Assembly: GCA_964517675.1 (NCBI GenBank)
Contig: CAZFEL010000001.1
Coordinates: 468,301 to 532,300, forward strand
DNA length: 64,000 bases
Source: Asbonarchaeum sp964517675
Lineage (GTDB): Archaea; Nanohalarchaeota; Nanosalinia; Nanosalinales; Nanoanaerosalinaceae
Reading direction: 5' to 3'
Positions 49,193-56,506 of this stretch are shown here, in pieces (the stretch's first letter is position 1; every line of letters begins with the position of its first letter). The notes under the pieces are model-generated. The model saw nothing but the letters and a program-made list of their open reading frames with translations. It ran no database searches and was not told the DNA's origin. The position numbers and the translations under genes are program-made.

Positions 49193-49955
49193 TGCGTTCA
49201 CCTGTCTCATCGAGGCTGGTCTGTTTGGTGTCGTCCTCGACCTCGACGCCGGGTTGTTCCTGACTGCCCTCTCTGATGTCCTCGGCCCGCTGGAGGATGT
49301 CTCCGGGATGTTTCTCGACGAGGTCGAAGGCATCGGCGAGCTTGATGCCGAGACAGGTCCCGAACCCGACCATGTCCCGTGGCCTGCGCATCTCCTCGAC
49401 CCGCCGTGCCCCGGAGGTGAGGATGAGCGGTGCGTTGTATTTCTGCGCCAGGCGGATGTTCCGCTGCATGTGGTTCATGATCTGGGACCGGACCCTGCCG
49501 TAGGTCTTGAGGACGGACTTGAAACTGATATCGATACTGACGCGGTTCTTTGCGGCCTCTTTTGCGATGACGTGGTCGATGCCTGAGTCCTTCCGCTTGA
49601 ACTCGGGGTGGGCGAGGATGTCGACCCGCGGATCCTCACAGGCCGCCCGGTTGATCTCGACCTCGCCACCGTGGACGACGAGGACATCGACGTGGTCGCG
49701 GAAGGCGGATATCTTGTCATTGAGCTCCTTCCGGTCGTCTGCCCTTATCTTGACACCTGGATGGACGTCGATATCGGTCTCGAGGTCCTCGATCCTGTCC
49801 TCGAGCTCCCGGATGTCATCGCGGTCGGTGTGGTAGTCGGTGATGGCGATCCTGTCGATCTCAAGTGCCTCTGCCTGGTCGACGATATCGCTGACAGTAT
49901 CATCGCCACTGGAGAGGCTCGACTGGATGTTGAGATCGTGGAACGTGTGGGCCAT
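49185..49955 (-). CDS. rnp3: RNase P protein component 3 (Rpp30)
   Basis: 256 residues from ATG 49955; minus-strand acatttaac is 28 bp upstream. TIM-barrel (PHP-like) protein: HDLNIQSSLSSGDDTVSDIVDQAEALEIDRIAITDYH, VHPGVKIRA, VDVLVVHGGEVEINRAACED, VDILAHPEFKRKDSGIDHVIAKEAAKNRVSIDISF and APLILTSGARRVEEMRRPRDM. The last 30 residues are an acidic tail. Partner of Rnp2 just downstream in the same operon. Confidence 0.92.
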   Translation of the reverse strand: MAHTFHDLNIQSSLSSGDDTVSDIVDQAEALEIDRIAITDYHTDRDDIRELEDRIEDLETDIDVHPGVKIRADDRKELNDKISAFRDHVDVLVVHGGEVEINRAACEDPRVDILAHPEFKRKDSGIDHVIAKEAAKNRVSIDISFKSVLKTYGRVRSQIMNHMQRNIRLAQKYNAPLILTSGARRVEEMRRPRDMVGFGTCLGIKLADAFDLVEKHPGDILQRAEDIREGSQEQPGVEVEDDTKQTSLDETGERNG

Positions 49956-50004
49956 CGTACTGGTGTCTGTGGTCGTGGGTTAAATGTCTTCTGCTGGCGC
50001 TGGT

Positions 50005-50013
50005 TGTTTAAGC
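50005..50013 (+). promoter_or_regulatory. TATA-like box for dinB
   Basis: tgtttaagc centred 26 bp before ATG 50035; the divergent rnp3 box (minus-strand acatttaac) lies at about 49979-49987. Confidence 0.55.
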
Positions 50014-50034
50014 GTGCCTGCCACACTCTGTGGT

Positions 50035-51120
50035 ATGGGACGGCGCATCCTGCACGTGGATATGGACGCGTTTTTCGCCTCTGTGGAGGCTGACCGGAGG
50101 GATATGGAGGACGAACCGCTTGTTGTCTGTGTCTACTCCGGCCGCTCGGAGGACTCGGGCGTGGTCTCGACGTGCTCGTATGAGGCCCGTGAGCTGGGTA
50201 TACGGGCCGGGATACCGATCACGCGGGCGAAGACGATCGCCTCGGACGCGGACGAGGAGGTCCATTTCGTCCCGATGGACAGGGAGTACTACGGCCATGT
50301 CGCGGACCGGATAACGGAAGAGGTCTTGGAGGAGTACACGGACCGGATCGAGCATGCCTCGATCGATGAGGCCTACTTGGACGTGACCGAGCGGAAGGAG
50401 GACCTCGATGGTGCCGTTACCGTGGCAGAGGAGATCCGCGAGCGAGTGCGGGATGGCTTCGATCTGACGTGCTCGGTCGGGGTGGGGCCGAACAAGCTGG
50501 TGGCGAAGATCGCCTCGGACCAGGACAAGCCTGACGGGCTGACAGCGGTGCGTCCGGAGAGGGTCGAGGCGTTCATGCGCTCGCTCGATCTCGAGGAGAT
50601 ACACGGCATCGGTCCTGAGACGGACGAGCGGCTGCGAGAGCTGGGTATCGAGTCTGTCGAGGAGCTCGCCGAAGCGGACAGACAGCGGCTGGCGGAGGTC
50701 TTTGGGGAGACTCGCGGGCCGAAAATCGTGCGCATGGCACAGGGAAGGGATGAGGAGCCGGTTGAGGAACGAGAACAGCAGCAATTTTCCCGCCTGACGA
50801 CCCTGGAGGAGGACACGGACGTAGAGGAGTTCATCCTGGGGGCGATGGAGCCGCTGGTGGATGAACTGATGTCGGAGCTTGACGCTGGACGGCTGTGGTT
50901 CCGGACGGTTGTCCTTTTGGCGATCGATACCGATATTGGGATGCATACGCGCTCGGAGACCTTCGAGACGCCGGTTCAGGACCGTGACCTGCTGATGGAG
51001 GCTGCGGAGGATCTACTCGGGGAGTTCCTGGAGGAGGGAGATATCAAGGTCAGGCGGATCGGGCTCCGGGTGAAGAACCTCGAGCAGGATACGGGGCAGC
51101 GAAACCTGGCGGAGTTTTGA
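50035..51120 (+). CDS. dinB: DNA polymerase IV (Dpo4/DinB, Y-family)
   Basis: 361 residues from ATG 50035. Catalytic carboxylates in HVDMDAFFASVE and SIDEAYLDVTE; CSVGVGPNKLVAKIASDQDKPDGLTAV and the helix-hairpin-helix IHGIGPETDERLRELGI complete the Y-family core; the little-finger domain ends the protein. The final residues GQRNLAEF fit a PCNA-interacting QxxLxxF motif. Copies past damaged bases. Normal length for archaeal Dpo4. Confidence 0.95.
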   Translation: MGRRILHVDMDAFFASVEADRRDMEDEPLVVCVYSGRSEDSGVVSTCSYEARELGIRAGIPITRAKTIASDADEEVHFVPMDREYYGHVADRITEEVLEEYTDRIEHASIDEAYLDVTERKEDLDGAVTVAEEIRERVRDGFDLTCSVGVGPNKLVAKIASDQDKPDGLTAVRPERVEAFMRSLDLEEIHGIGPETDERLRELGIESVEELAEADRQRLAEVFGETRGPKIVRMAQGRDEEPVEEREQQQFSRLTTLEEDTDVEEFILGAMEPLVDELMSELDAGRLWFRTVVLLAIDTDIGMHTRSETFETPVQDRDLLMEAAEDLLGEFLEEGDIKVRRIGLRVKNLEQDTGQRNLAEF

Positions 51121-51140
51121 TGAACATAATTTAACCCGAA

Positions 51141-51156
51141 ATGGATTTTTCTTTGA
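51141..51156 (+). terminator. possible T-tract terminator after dinB
   Basis: atggatttttctttga, a T-rich run about 25 nt past the dinB stop. Archaeal transcription commonly ends at such tracts. No stem needed. Confidence 0.35.
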
Positions 51157-51180
51157 AAATGTAAAATCAAAGTGCCGAAA

Positions 51181-51191
51181 GGTATATAAAA
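51181..51191 (+). promoter_or_regulatory. TATA-like box for the gene at 51222
   Basis: ggtatataaaa, one of the strongest boxes in the window, about 35 bp before ATG 51222. Confidence 0.6.
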
Positions 51192-51221
51192 AACAGGTGC
51201 GTGTAGGTGGAAGCTGGTAGC

Positions 51222-51545
51222 ATGTCTGCCGAGGACCTGTACGAGGATCCTGTCTGGTGGTCATCGGAGGAGCTGCAGGAGTACTGCGAGGAGGTCTATG
51301 GCGAGGACGAGGGCCGTCGGATGTACGAGGAGCTGATGGACTGTCTCTCGGAGGGCGAGATGACGGAGAGTCATAGCCGGACGGCTGTCGTATGGGGTAG
51401 TGAGACGGAGCCGATCATCGGCCAGATGGAGATGGACAACCACCTTGTCTACGAGGTCGGGGATGAGGATGCACTGATAGAGTCTGTCTATGACGGCGGC
51501 CGTGATGTGTTCCACGAAGAGGCGGATGTTGATGACGCTTGTTGA
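51222..51545 (+). CDS. acidic 107-residue protein, paralogue 1
   Basis: 107 residues from ATG 51222. VWWSSEELQEYCEEVYGEDEG ... TAVVWGSETEP ... HLVYEVGDEDALIESVYDGGRDVFHEEADV. Matches its downstream neighbour in length and in the order WSxEEL, aromatic-strand, and YDG/RGT xDxxF/M xEAxV, so the two are tandem paralogues. No known domain. Its strong promoter and AT-rich surroundings suggest high or conditional expression. Confidence 0.6.
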   Translation: MSAEDLYEDPVWWSSEELQEYCEEVYGEDEGRRMYEELMDCLSEGEMTESHSRTAVVWGSETEPIIGQMEMDNHLVYEVGDEDALIESVYDGGRDVFHEEADVDDAC

Positions 51546-51629
51546 ATTATGATGAAATTATGTAAACTATTGTTAATTTTTCTTCGTTTTTGAGTTAAAT
51601 TTTTAAGTATTGGTTCCGAATAGGTTCAC

Positions 51630-51636
51630 GGAGGTG
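51630..51636 (+). promoter_or_regulatory. Shine-Dalgarno site GGAGGTG
   Basis: ggaggtg ends 6 nt before ATG 51643. A strong ribosome-binding site is rare here, as most genes look leaderless; the TATA-like tttttaagt at 51600-51608 would give a leader of about 15 nt. Confidence 0.6.
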
Positions 51637-51642
51637 ATTGAG

Positions 51643-51966
51643 ATGGCTGTTGCACACCGTGGTCCGGAGGAGGCCGAGTTCGACCAGTCGTACTGGTCTC
51701 GCGAGGAGCTGCTGGATGAGTACGGCAAGGAGTGGCTGGATGAGTTCGAGGAGATCTATGACCTTGCCGAGGTGCTCGGATCGGAGTACGAGGAAGAGCA
51801 CGAGCCGGCACCGACGGAGCCGGCCGGTGGTGTCGTGTACTTCGGTCCTGGCCGGGAGATGACCTACATGATCGAGGGCGACCTCGATGCTGTTGAGGAC
51901 GAGCTGTATCGGGGGACAGATGAGGAGTTCATGGATGAGGCAGGGGTCCCTGAGGAGGAACGGTAG
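51643..51966 (+). CDS. acidic 107-residue protein, paralogue 2
   Basis: 107 residues from ATG 51643, preceded by a Shine-Dalgarno site. SYWSREELLDEYGKEWLDEFEEIYDLAEVLG ... GGVVYFGPGREMTYMIEGDLDAVEDELYRGTDEEFMDEAGV. Same length and plan as the gene before it. Unknown family; perhaps a small cytosolic adaptor. The 97-bp gap between the two is strongly AT-rich with T-tracts that may end the first transcript. Confidence 0.6.
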   Translation: MAVAHRGPEEAEFDQSYWSREELLDEYGKEWLDEFEEIYDLAEVLGSEYEEEHEPAPTEPAGGVVYFGPGREMTYMIEGDLDAVEDELYRGTDEEFMDEAGVPEEER

Positions 51967-52009
51967 GCCCTGCCGCTCTTTTTTATTCTTCTCTCCCGTA
52001 TCGGCGTGT

Positions 52010-52768
52010 ATGCACATCGGTACCGTCTCTCTCAAGGTCGCTGATCTGGTCGAGATGGAACGGTTCTACTCGGGCATCCTGGGGCTGCCGGTGATCGAGG
52101 AAGGGCCGGACAGGACGGTCCTGGGCGTCGAGGAGCCGGTCCTTGTGCTGGAGGCCGGTGGCGTGGATCGTTCCACGGAGGAGGCGGGACTGTTCCACAC
52201 GGCGTTCCGCGTCCCGGACCGGGCGGCCCTGGCCCGGCTGCTCCGGCGGCTGGACGACAACGGTGTAGGGCTTTCGGGTGCCTCGGACCACGGCGTGAGC
52301 GAGGCACTGTACCTCGAGGACCCGGAGGGCAACGGCATCGAGCTGTACCGTGACAGGCCACGGGAGGAATGGACGTATAGTGACGGTGAGGTAGAGATGG
52401 CGACCGAGCGGCTCGATCTGGATGATCTACGCTCGGAGGCGGACGGAACGGCGGTGGATGCGATGACGGTCGGCCACGTCCACCTGGAGGTCACGGATCT
52501 CGAGGATGCTGTGCGGTTCTACCGCGAACTGGGGATGGAGGTCACGGCCAGACGTCATGGTGCGGTCTTTCTCGCGGACGGACGGTACCACCACTATGTC
52601 GGGCTCAACACGTGGAACCACAGGACCGAGCCGCAGACGGACGAGAGCCGTGGCTTGGCATGGTTCGAGCTCGTCTTTGATGAGGCTGAAGCTGACCGGC
52701 GGGGGAAGACGGAGGAGTTGACGGATCCGTCCGGTATACGGGTGCGCCCGCGGTATCAAAACGAGTAG
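52010..52768 (+). CDS. two-domain VOC (glyoxalase/dioxygenase) protein
   Basis: 252 residues from ATG 52010; cttttttattc is 27 bp upstream. Two vicinal-oxygen-chelate domains. The first starts HIGTVSLKVADLVEMERFYSGILGLPV and ends LYLEDPEGNGIELYRDRP with metal-site His, His and Glu; the second starts VGHVHLEVTDLEDAVRFYRELGMEV. Resembles CatE-type ring-cleaving dioxygenases or lyases. Substrate unknown. Converges with the E1-beta gene, overlapping 13 nt. Confidence 0.82.
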   Translation: MHIGTVSLKVADLVEMERFYSGILGLPVIEEGPDRTVLGVEEPVLVLEAGGVDRSTEEAGLFHTAFRVPDRAALARLLRRLDDNGVGLSGASDHGVSEALYLEDPEGNGIELYRDRPREEWTYSDGEVEMATERLDLDDLRSEADGTAVDAMTVGHVHLEVTDLEDAVRFYRELGMEVTARRHGAVFLADGRYHHYVGLNTWNHRTEPQTDESRGLAWFELVFDEAEADRRGKTEELTDPSGIRVRPRYQNE

Positions 52769-53730
52769 GTCTCCCTGATTGCCTTCTCGATTCTGGTGCT
52801 GTCGGGGAGGTATTCGTTCTCGAGCTTGTACATCGGGAAGATGGTATCGAACCCGGTGACCCGTTTGACAGGGGCCTCGAGGTGAAGGATGTCCTCCTCT
52901 GTCAGCCGTGCGGAGATCTCGGCGCCGACGCCGCATGTCTGGGGTGCCTCGTGGACGATAACACAACGGCCGGTCTTCTCGACGGAGTCCTCGATGGTCT
53001 CCATGTCCATCGGGCTTATGGTGCGGAGGTCGATGACCTCGACGTCGATGTCACCCTCGAGGTTCTCGGCCGCCTCCATCGTCTCGTGCAGCATCGCACC
53101 CCAGGAGACGACGGTGACATCATTGCCTTCGCGCTTGCTGGCTGCCTCACCGATCGGGACGGTATGTTCCTCATCGGGGACCGCTTCCTTGAAGGCGCGG
53201 TAGATCTTTTTCGGCTCCCAGAAACAGACAGGGTCGGGATCCTGGACGGCTGCCTTGAGCAGGCCGTAGGCGTCATCAGGCCCGGAGGGGATGACGACCT
53301 TGACCCCCGGTGTGTGGGCGTACAGGGCCTCTGTGGACTCGGAGTGGTGCTCGGGCGCATGGATGCCGCCGCCGCACGGTGCCCTGATGACCATGCCGGC
53401 GTTGTAGGTGCCCCGGGACCGGTTCCGTATCCGTGAGACGTGTGAGATGATCTGGTCGAAGGCTGGATAGGAAAAGCCCATGAACTGGATCTCTGCAATC
53501 GGTTTCATGCCATAGACCGCCATGCCGAGTGCGGTTCCGACGATCCCGGACTCGGCCAGCGGGGTGTCGATGACGCGGTCGGGGCCGAATTCCTCGTGGA
53601 GGCCATCGGTGACACGGAAGACACCGCCGTCCTCGCCGACGTCTTCGCCCATGACGATGACGTCCTCGTCGGTTTCCATCTCTTCCTGCATGGCGCGGTT
53701 GAGCGCCTGGACCATGTTCATCTCTGTCAT
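52756..53730 (-). CDS. pdhB: 2-oxoacid dehydrogenase E1, beta subunit
   Basis: 324 residues from ATG 53730, overlapping the alpha stop. The N-terminus EMNMVQALNRAMQEEMETDEDVIVMGEDVGEDGGVFRVTDGLHEEFGPDRVIDTPLAESGIVGTALGMAVYG is the E1-beta pattern, followed by GTYNAGMVIRAPCGGGIHAPEHHSES and the C-terminal VVIPSGPDDAYGLLKAAVQDPDPVCFWEPK. With E1-alpha it decarboxylates pyruvate (or a branched-chain ketoacid) using thiamine diphosphate. The operon ends here; E2 and E3 are not visible. Confidence 0.92.
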   Translation of the reverse strand: MTEMNMVQALNRAMQEEMETDEDVIVMGEDVGEDGGVFRVTDGLHEEFGPDRVIDTPLAESGIVGTALGMAVYGMKPIAEIQFMGFSYPAFDQIISHVSRIRNRSRGTYNAGMVIRAPCGGGIHAPEHHSESTEALYAHTPGVKVVIPSGPDDAYGLLKAAVQDPDPVCFWEPKKIYRAFKEAVPDEEHTVPIGEAASKREGNDVTVVSWGAMLHETMEAAENLEGDIDVEVIDLRTISPMDMETIEDSVEKTGRCVIVHEAPQTCGVGAEISARLTEEDILHLEAPVKRVTGFDTIFPMYKLENEYLPDSTRIEKAIRETYSF

Positions 53731-54806
53731 CAGTTATCGCCCTCCACGTCGGTGAGTCGTTCGTACTGTCGCTGGAGTTCCGGTGGCATCTCCTCGTAGT
53801 GGTACTGGAAGATGTCCTTGAGGTCGGGTGGGTCGACGTCTTCGGCCGCGTCCATGGCATCGTCCACCTTGTCTTCGGCCTTCTCATGTTGCTCCTGGAA
53901 CCAGTCATCGTCGGCGATACCCTTGTCCTTGAGGTATGTCTCGAAGCGCTCGATCGGATCACGCTCCCTCCAGTATTCGACCTCTTCCTTGTCGCGGTAC
54001 CTGTCCGCGTCGTCGGCCGTGGTGTGATCGCCCCTGCGGTAGGTGACGGCCTCGATCATGGTCGGTTCCCCGTCCTGCCGTGCTGTCTGGAGGGCCTCCT
54101 TGGTGGCTTTCCACATGGCGAGGACATCGTTGCCGTCGACTTGGATCCCGTCGAACCCGTAGGCGAGGGCTTTCTGGGCGAGGGTCTCGCTCCCTGTCTG
54201 TTCGTCCCGCGGGACTGAGATCGCGTACTGGTTGTTCTGGCAGACGAAGACGGTCGGTGTCTCGAAGGTGCCGGCGAAGTTCATGCCTTCGTGGAAATCG
54301 CCCTCGCTGGTGGCACCGTCACCGAAGTAGACGAGCGTGGCGATGGGATCACCTTGCTTCTTTGCGGCCATGGCGGCCCCGACCGCGTGTGGGACCTGGC
54401 TGCCGACTGGGACCGAGACCATGAAGTTGCGCGGATGGTCGGGGTCGGCTGAACCGCGTTCATCGCCCTGCCAGTACTGTGTGAGCTTCTCCATCGGGAA
54501 GTCTCGGACGAAGTAGGCGGCTGTCTCCCGGAAGGCCGGGAACATCCAGTCGGTCTCGTCCATCGCGTACGCGGATCCGACCTGGGCTGCTTCCTGTCCC
54601 TTGCACGGTGCGTAGGTCCCGAAACGTCCCTGGCGCTGCATCTTGATGGCCTTCTCGTCGTATGTCCTGGCGAGGACCATGTGCCAGTACATGTCCTTGA
54701 GTTCGTTCTCGCTGAGGTCTGGTTCGAGATCCTCGTCGACGTTGCCGTCTTTATCGAGTATCTGGAGATGCGTGACCGTTCCGCTGAAGGCCTGTTGTTC
54801 TGGCAT
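53730..54806 (-). CDS. pdhA: 2-oxoacid dehydrogenase E1, alpha subunit
   Basis: 358 residues from ATG 54806; gatataaat on the plus strand at 54842-54850 is its TATA box, leaving a leader of about 14 nt. ThDP-binding motif LVYFGDGATSEGDFHEGMNFAGTFETPTVFVCQNNQYAIS (GDG..N), and MQRQGRFGTYAPCKGQEAAQVGSAYAM. C-terminal phosphorylation-loop region is YRRGDHTTADDADRYRDKEE. Pyruvate is the likeliest substrate given pyruvate kinase nearby. Alpha/beta overlap in an ATGA-like arrangement. Confidence 0.92.
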   Translation of the reverse strand: MPEQQAFSGTVTHLQILDKDGNVDEDLEPDLSENELKDMYWHMVLARTYDEKAIKMQRQGRFGTYAPCKGQEAAQVGSAYAMDETDWMFPAFRETAAYFVRDFPMEKLTQYWQGDERGSADPDHPRNFMVSVPVGSQVPHAVGAAMAAKKQGDPIATLVYFGDGATSEGDFHEGMNFAGTFETPTVFVCQNNQYAISVPRDEQTGSETLAQKALAYGFDGIQVDGNDVLAMWKATKEALQTARQDGEPTMIEAVTYRRGDHTTADDADRYRDKEEVEYWRERDPIERFETYLKDKGIADDDWFQEQHEKAEDKVDDAMDAAEDVDPPDLKDIFQYHYEEMPPELQRQYERLTDVEGDN

Positions 54807-54841
54807 GGGGCAATCCCTCGGTCCCACTGTGCGGTCTGGCG

Positions 54842-54850
54842 GGATATAAA
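54842..54850 (-). promoter_or_regulatory. TATA-like box of the E1 operon
   Basis: Minus-strand atttatatc centred about 41 bp before ATG 54806. Confidence 0.5.
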
Positions 54851-54952
54851 TGTGGAACAGCACGTTGGAATTATCTGAATAAGTTATGAGTATATTTTCC
54901 GGATAATGCCGCAAGGTTTTTAATGGTTAGTAACAATTTCTAATTAGACGTG

Positions 54953-55165
54953 ATGAAAATGGATTACTACGACAAGATCCTTCTCGGTATCCCGGCATGT
55001 CTGATGGCAGGGGCTGTAGCAGGGTTTGTGACTTCTCTGCCCCTGAGCCAAACGATGATGGGCGGCTCGCTTATCGCGGCCGCTGTGATGCACCAGGGAC
55101 TGTTCGCGAACGCCCCTGTGCAGGGTGACCTGCTGCAGGAAGGCTCCGGCGCGATGCCGGGCTGA
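54953..55165 (+). CDS. small two-helix membrane protein
   Basis: 70 residues from ATG 54953 (TATA-like gtttttaatg at 54916-54925). Two hydrophobic stretches, LGIPACLMAGAVAGFVTSL and MMGGSLIAAAVMHQGLFA, then a short polar end. Short, conserved-looking and next to the phosphate transporter; probably a small membrane subunit. Family not recognised. Confidence 0.55.
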   Translation: MKMDYYDKILLGIPACLMAGAVAGFVTSLPLSQTMMGGSLIAAAVMHQGLFANAPVQGDLLQEGSGAMPG

Positions 55166-55193
55166 CCCCGTTCAATTTTTTTGGTGATCGTTG

Positions 55194-56243
55194 ATGGAAC
55201 TTCTGTTCCTCATTGGGCTAGTCGTTGCCGTGTTCGTCGGCATAAACATCGGTGGATCATCCGCCGGTGTGGCCTTCGGCCCGGCAACGGGAAGCCAGAT
55301 CGTCTCGAAGCGGACGGCCGCGGTCCTGATGGCTGTCTTTGCCCTGATTGGAGGAGTTACGGTCGGACCGAATGTGGTCGAGACGATGGGGGAAGGGTTC
55401 GTCCCGCCGTCGTATTTCACCCCTGCGGCCTCGATCGCTGTGCTGCTGTTCACGGGCCTGGCGATCATGCTGGGCAACATCCTGAAGGTCTCGGTCAGCA
55501 CGAGCCAGACGGCTGTCGGTGCGATCGTCGGGATGGGCGCAGCCATCGGTGTGCTTGACTGGTCTTTGCTCGGCCGTGTGACGGCGTGGTGGATCGTGAC
55601 GGCGATCCTGGCGTTCTGGATCGCTGCTGTCGTGGGCCGGTACCTATACGACCGGATGGTTGAAGTCCTGGCTTTCGAGAGCCAGCGGCGCAACAGGGGC
55701 GCGAAGGTCGTCGTGGTCGGTGTCGGCTGCTACATGGCGTTCTCTGCGGGGGCATCGAATGCGGCCAATGCTGTCGGACCGCTCGTCGGTTCGGGGTCGG
55801 TGGAGATGCTGCCTGGGGTGGTGCTGGCGGGGCTGGCCATTGGTGGGGGCGCGCTGTTGCTCGGTGCCCGGACGATGGAGACGGTCGGTGAGGACCTGAC
55901 GAGCCTGACGCTGGAGGCGGCTTTCGTGGTCGAGGTGATCGCTGCGACGATCATCACGCTGCTGAGCGTGGCTGGTATCCCTGCGAGCCTGGGGATCGTC
56001 GCGACGATGGCGGTGATCGGGCTGGGCTGGGGTCGTGCCTCGAGGCGGATCCCGCTCCGCCGTGAGGTCGGGATCGAGGAGCCAACCGAGGAGGACATGA
56101 AGCGTCGTGAGGAGGACGAGCTCGATCTGTACGATGCCGGGATGACCCGTCGTGTGTTCTCGGCGTGGATGGCGACGCCGCTGGTGGCTGGGGTGCTGGC
56201 GTTCGCTGTGTTCCGCGGTGCGGCGCTGGCGGGCCTGCTGTGA
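55194..56243 (+). CDS. pit: PiT-family inorganic phosphate transporter
   Basis: 349 residues from ATG 55194 (TTG 55191 in frame just before). About ten helices in two halves. The repeats INIGGSSAGVAFGPATGSQIVSKRTAAVLMAVFALIGGVTVGPNVVETMG and FSAGASNAANAVGPLVGSGSVEMLPGV carry the GxNxxNxxGP-type signature that marks PiT (first Asn-rich copy partly changed). Brings in phosphate with Na+ or H+. Cytosolic acidic loop between helices 8 and 9. Likely co-transcribed with the small gene before it. Confidence 0.85.
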   Translation: MELLFLIGLVVAVFVGINIGGSSAGVAFGPATGSQIVSKRTAAVLMAVFALIGGVTVGPNVVETMGEGFVPPSYFTPAASIAVLLFTGLAIMLGNILKVSVSTSQTAVGAIVGMGAAIGVLDWSLLGRVTAWWIVTAILAFWIAAVVGRYLYDRMVEVLAFESQRRNRGAKVVVVGVGCYMAFSAGASNAANAVGPLVGSGSVEMLPGVVLAGLAIGGGALLLGARTMETVGEDLTSLTLEAAFVVEVIAATIITLLSVAGIPASLGIVATMAVIGLGWGRASRRIPLRREVGIEEPTEEDMKRREEDELDLYDAGMTRRVFSAWMATPLVAGVLAFAVFRGAALAGLL

Positions 56244-56250
56244 GACGAGG

Positions 56251-56260
56251 GTTTTTAAGT
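56251..56260 (+). promoter_or_regulatory. TATA-like box for the AbrB-like gene
   Basis: gtttttaagt centred about 23-26 bp before the tandem GTG codons at 56278 and 56281. Confidence 0.5.
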
Positions 56261-56277
56261 TTCCTCGATGCCATGGT

Positions 56278-56505
56278 GTGGTGTACAGGGTCGAAAGAGT
56301 GGTCCGCAAGAAGAAGCTGAGCCCGTCGGGAGCGAAGGACAGTGAGGGAAACTACAACAACGCCCACCTGAACCTGCACAAGGATGAGCTCGAGGCAGCG
56401 GGCCTCGATATCGGGGATGATGTCTTCGTCCGTGTCCGCGAGGGGATGATAGTCGTCCAGAAAGCGGAGAAAGACGAGATCCAGCACGAGTTCTCGCCGG
56501 ACTGA
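56278..56505 (+). CDS. SpoVT/AbrB-like DNA-binding protein
   Basis: 75 residues from GTG 56278 (GTG 56281 equally possible); no ATG in frame, and the TATA box supports a GTG start. The core NLHKDELEAAGLDIGDDVFVRVREGMIVVQKAE is the swapped-hairpin AbrB pattern (LpkelxexlGlxxGDxVxvxxxxgxixi). Likely a dimeric transcription regulator or an antitoxin; no toxin gene adjoins, as pyruvate kinase follows on the other strand. Confidence 0.72.
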   Translation: MVYRVERVVRKKKLSPSGAKDSEGNYNNAHLNLHKDELEAAGLDIGDDVFVRVREGMIVVQKAEKDEIQHEFSPD

Positions 56506-56506
56506 G

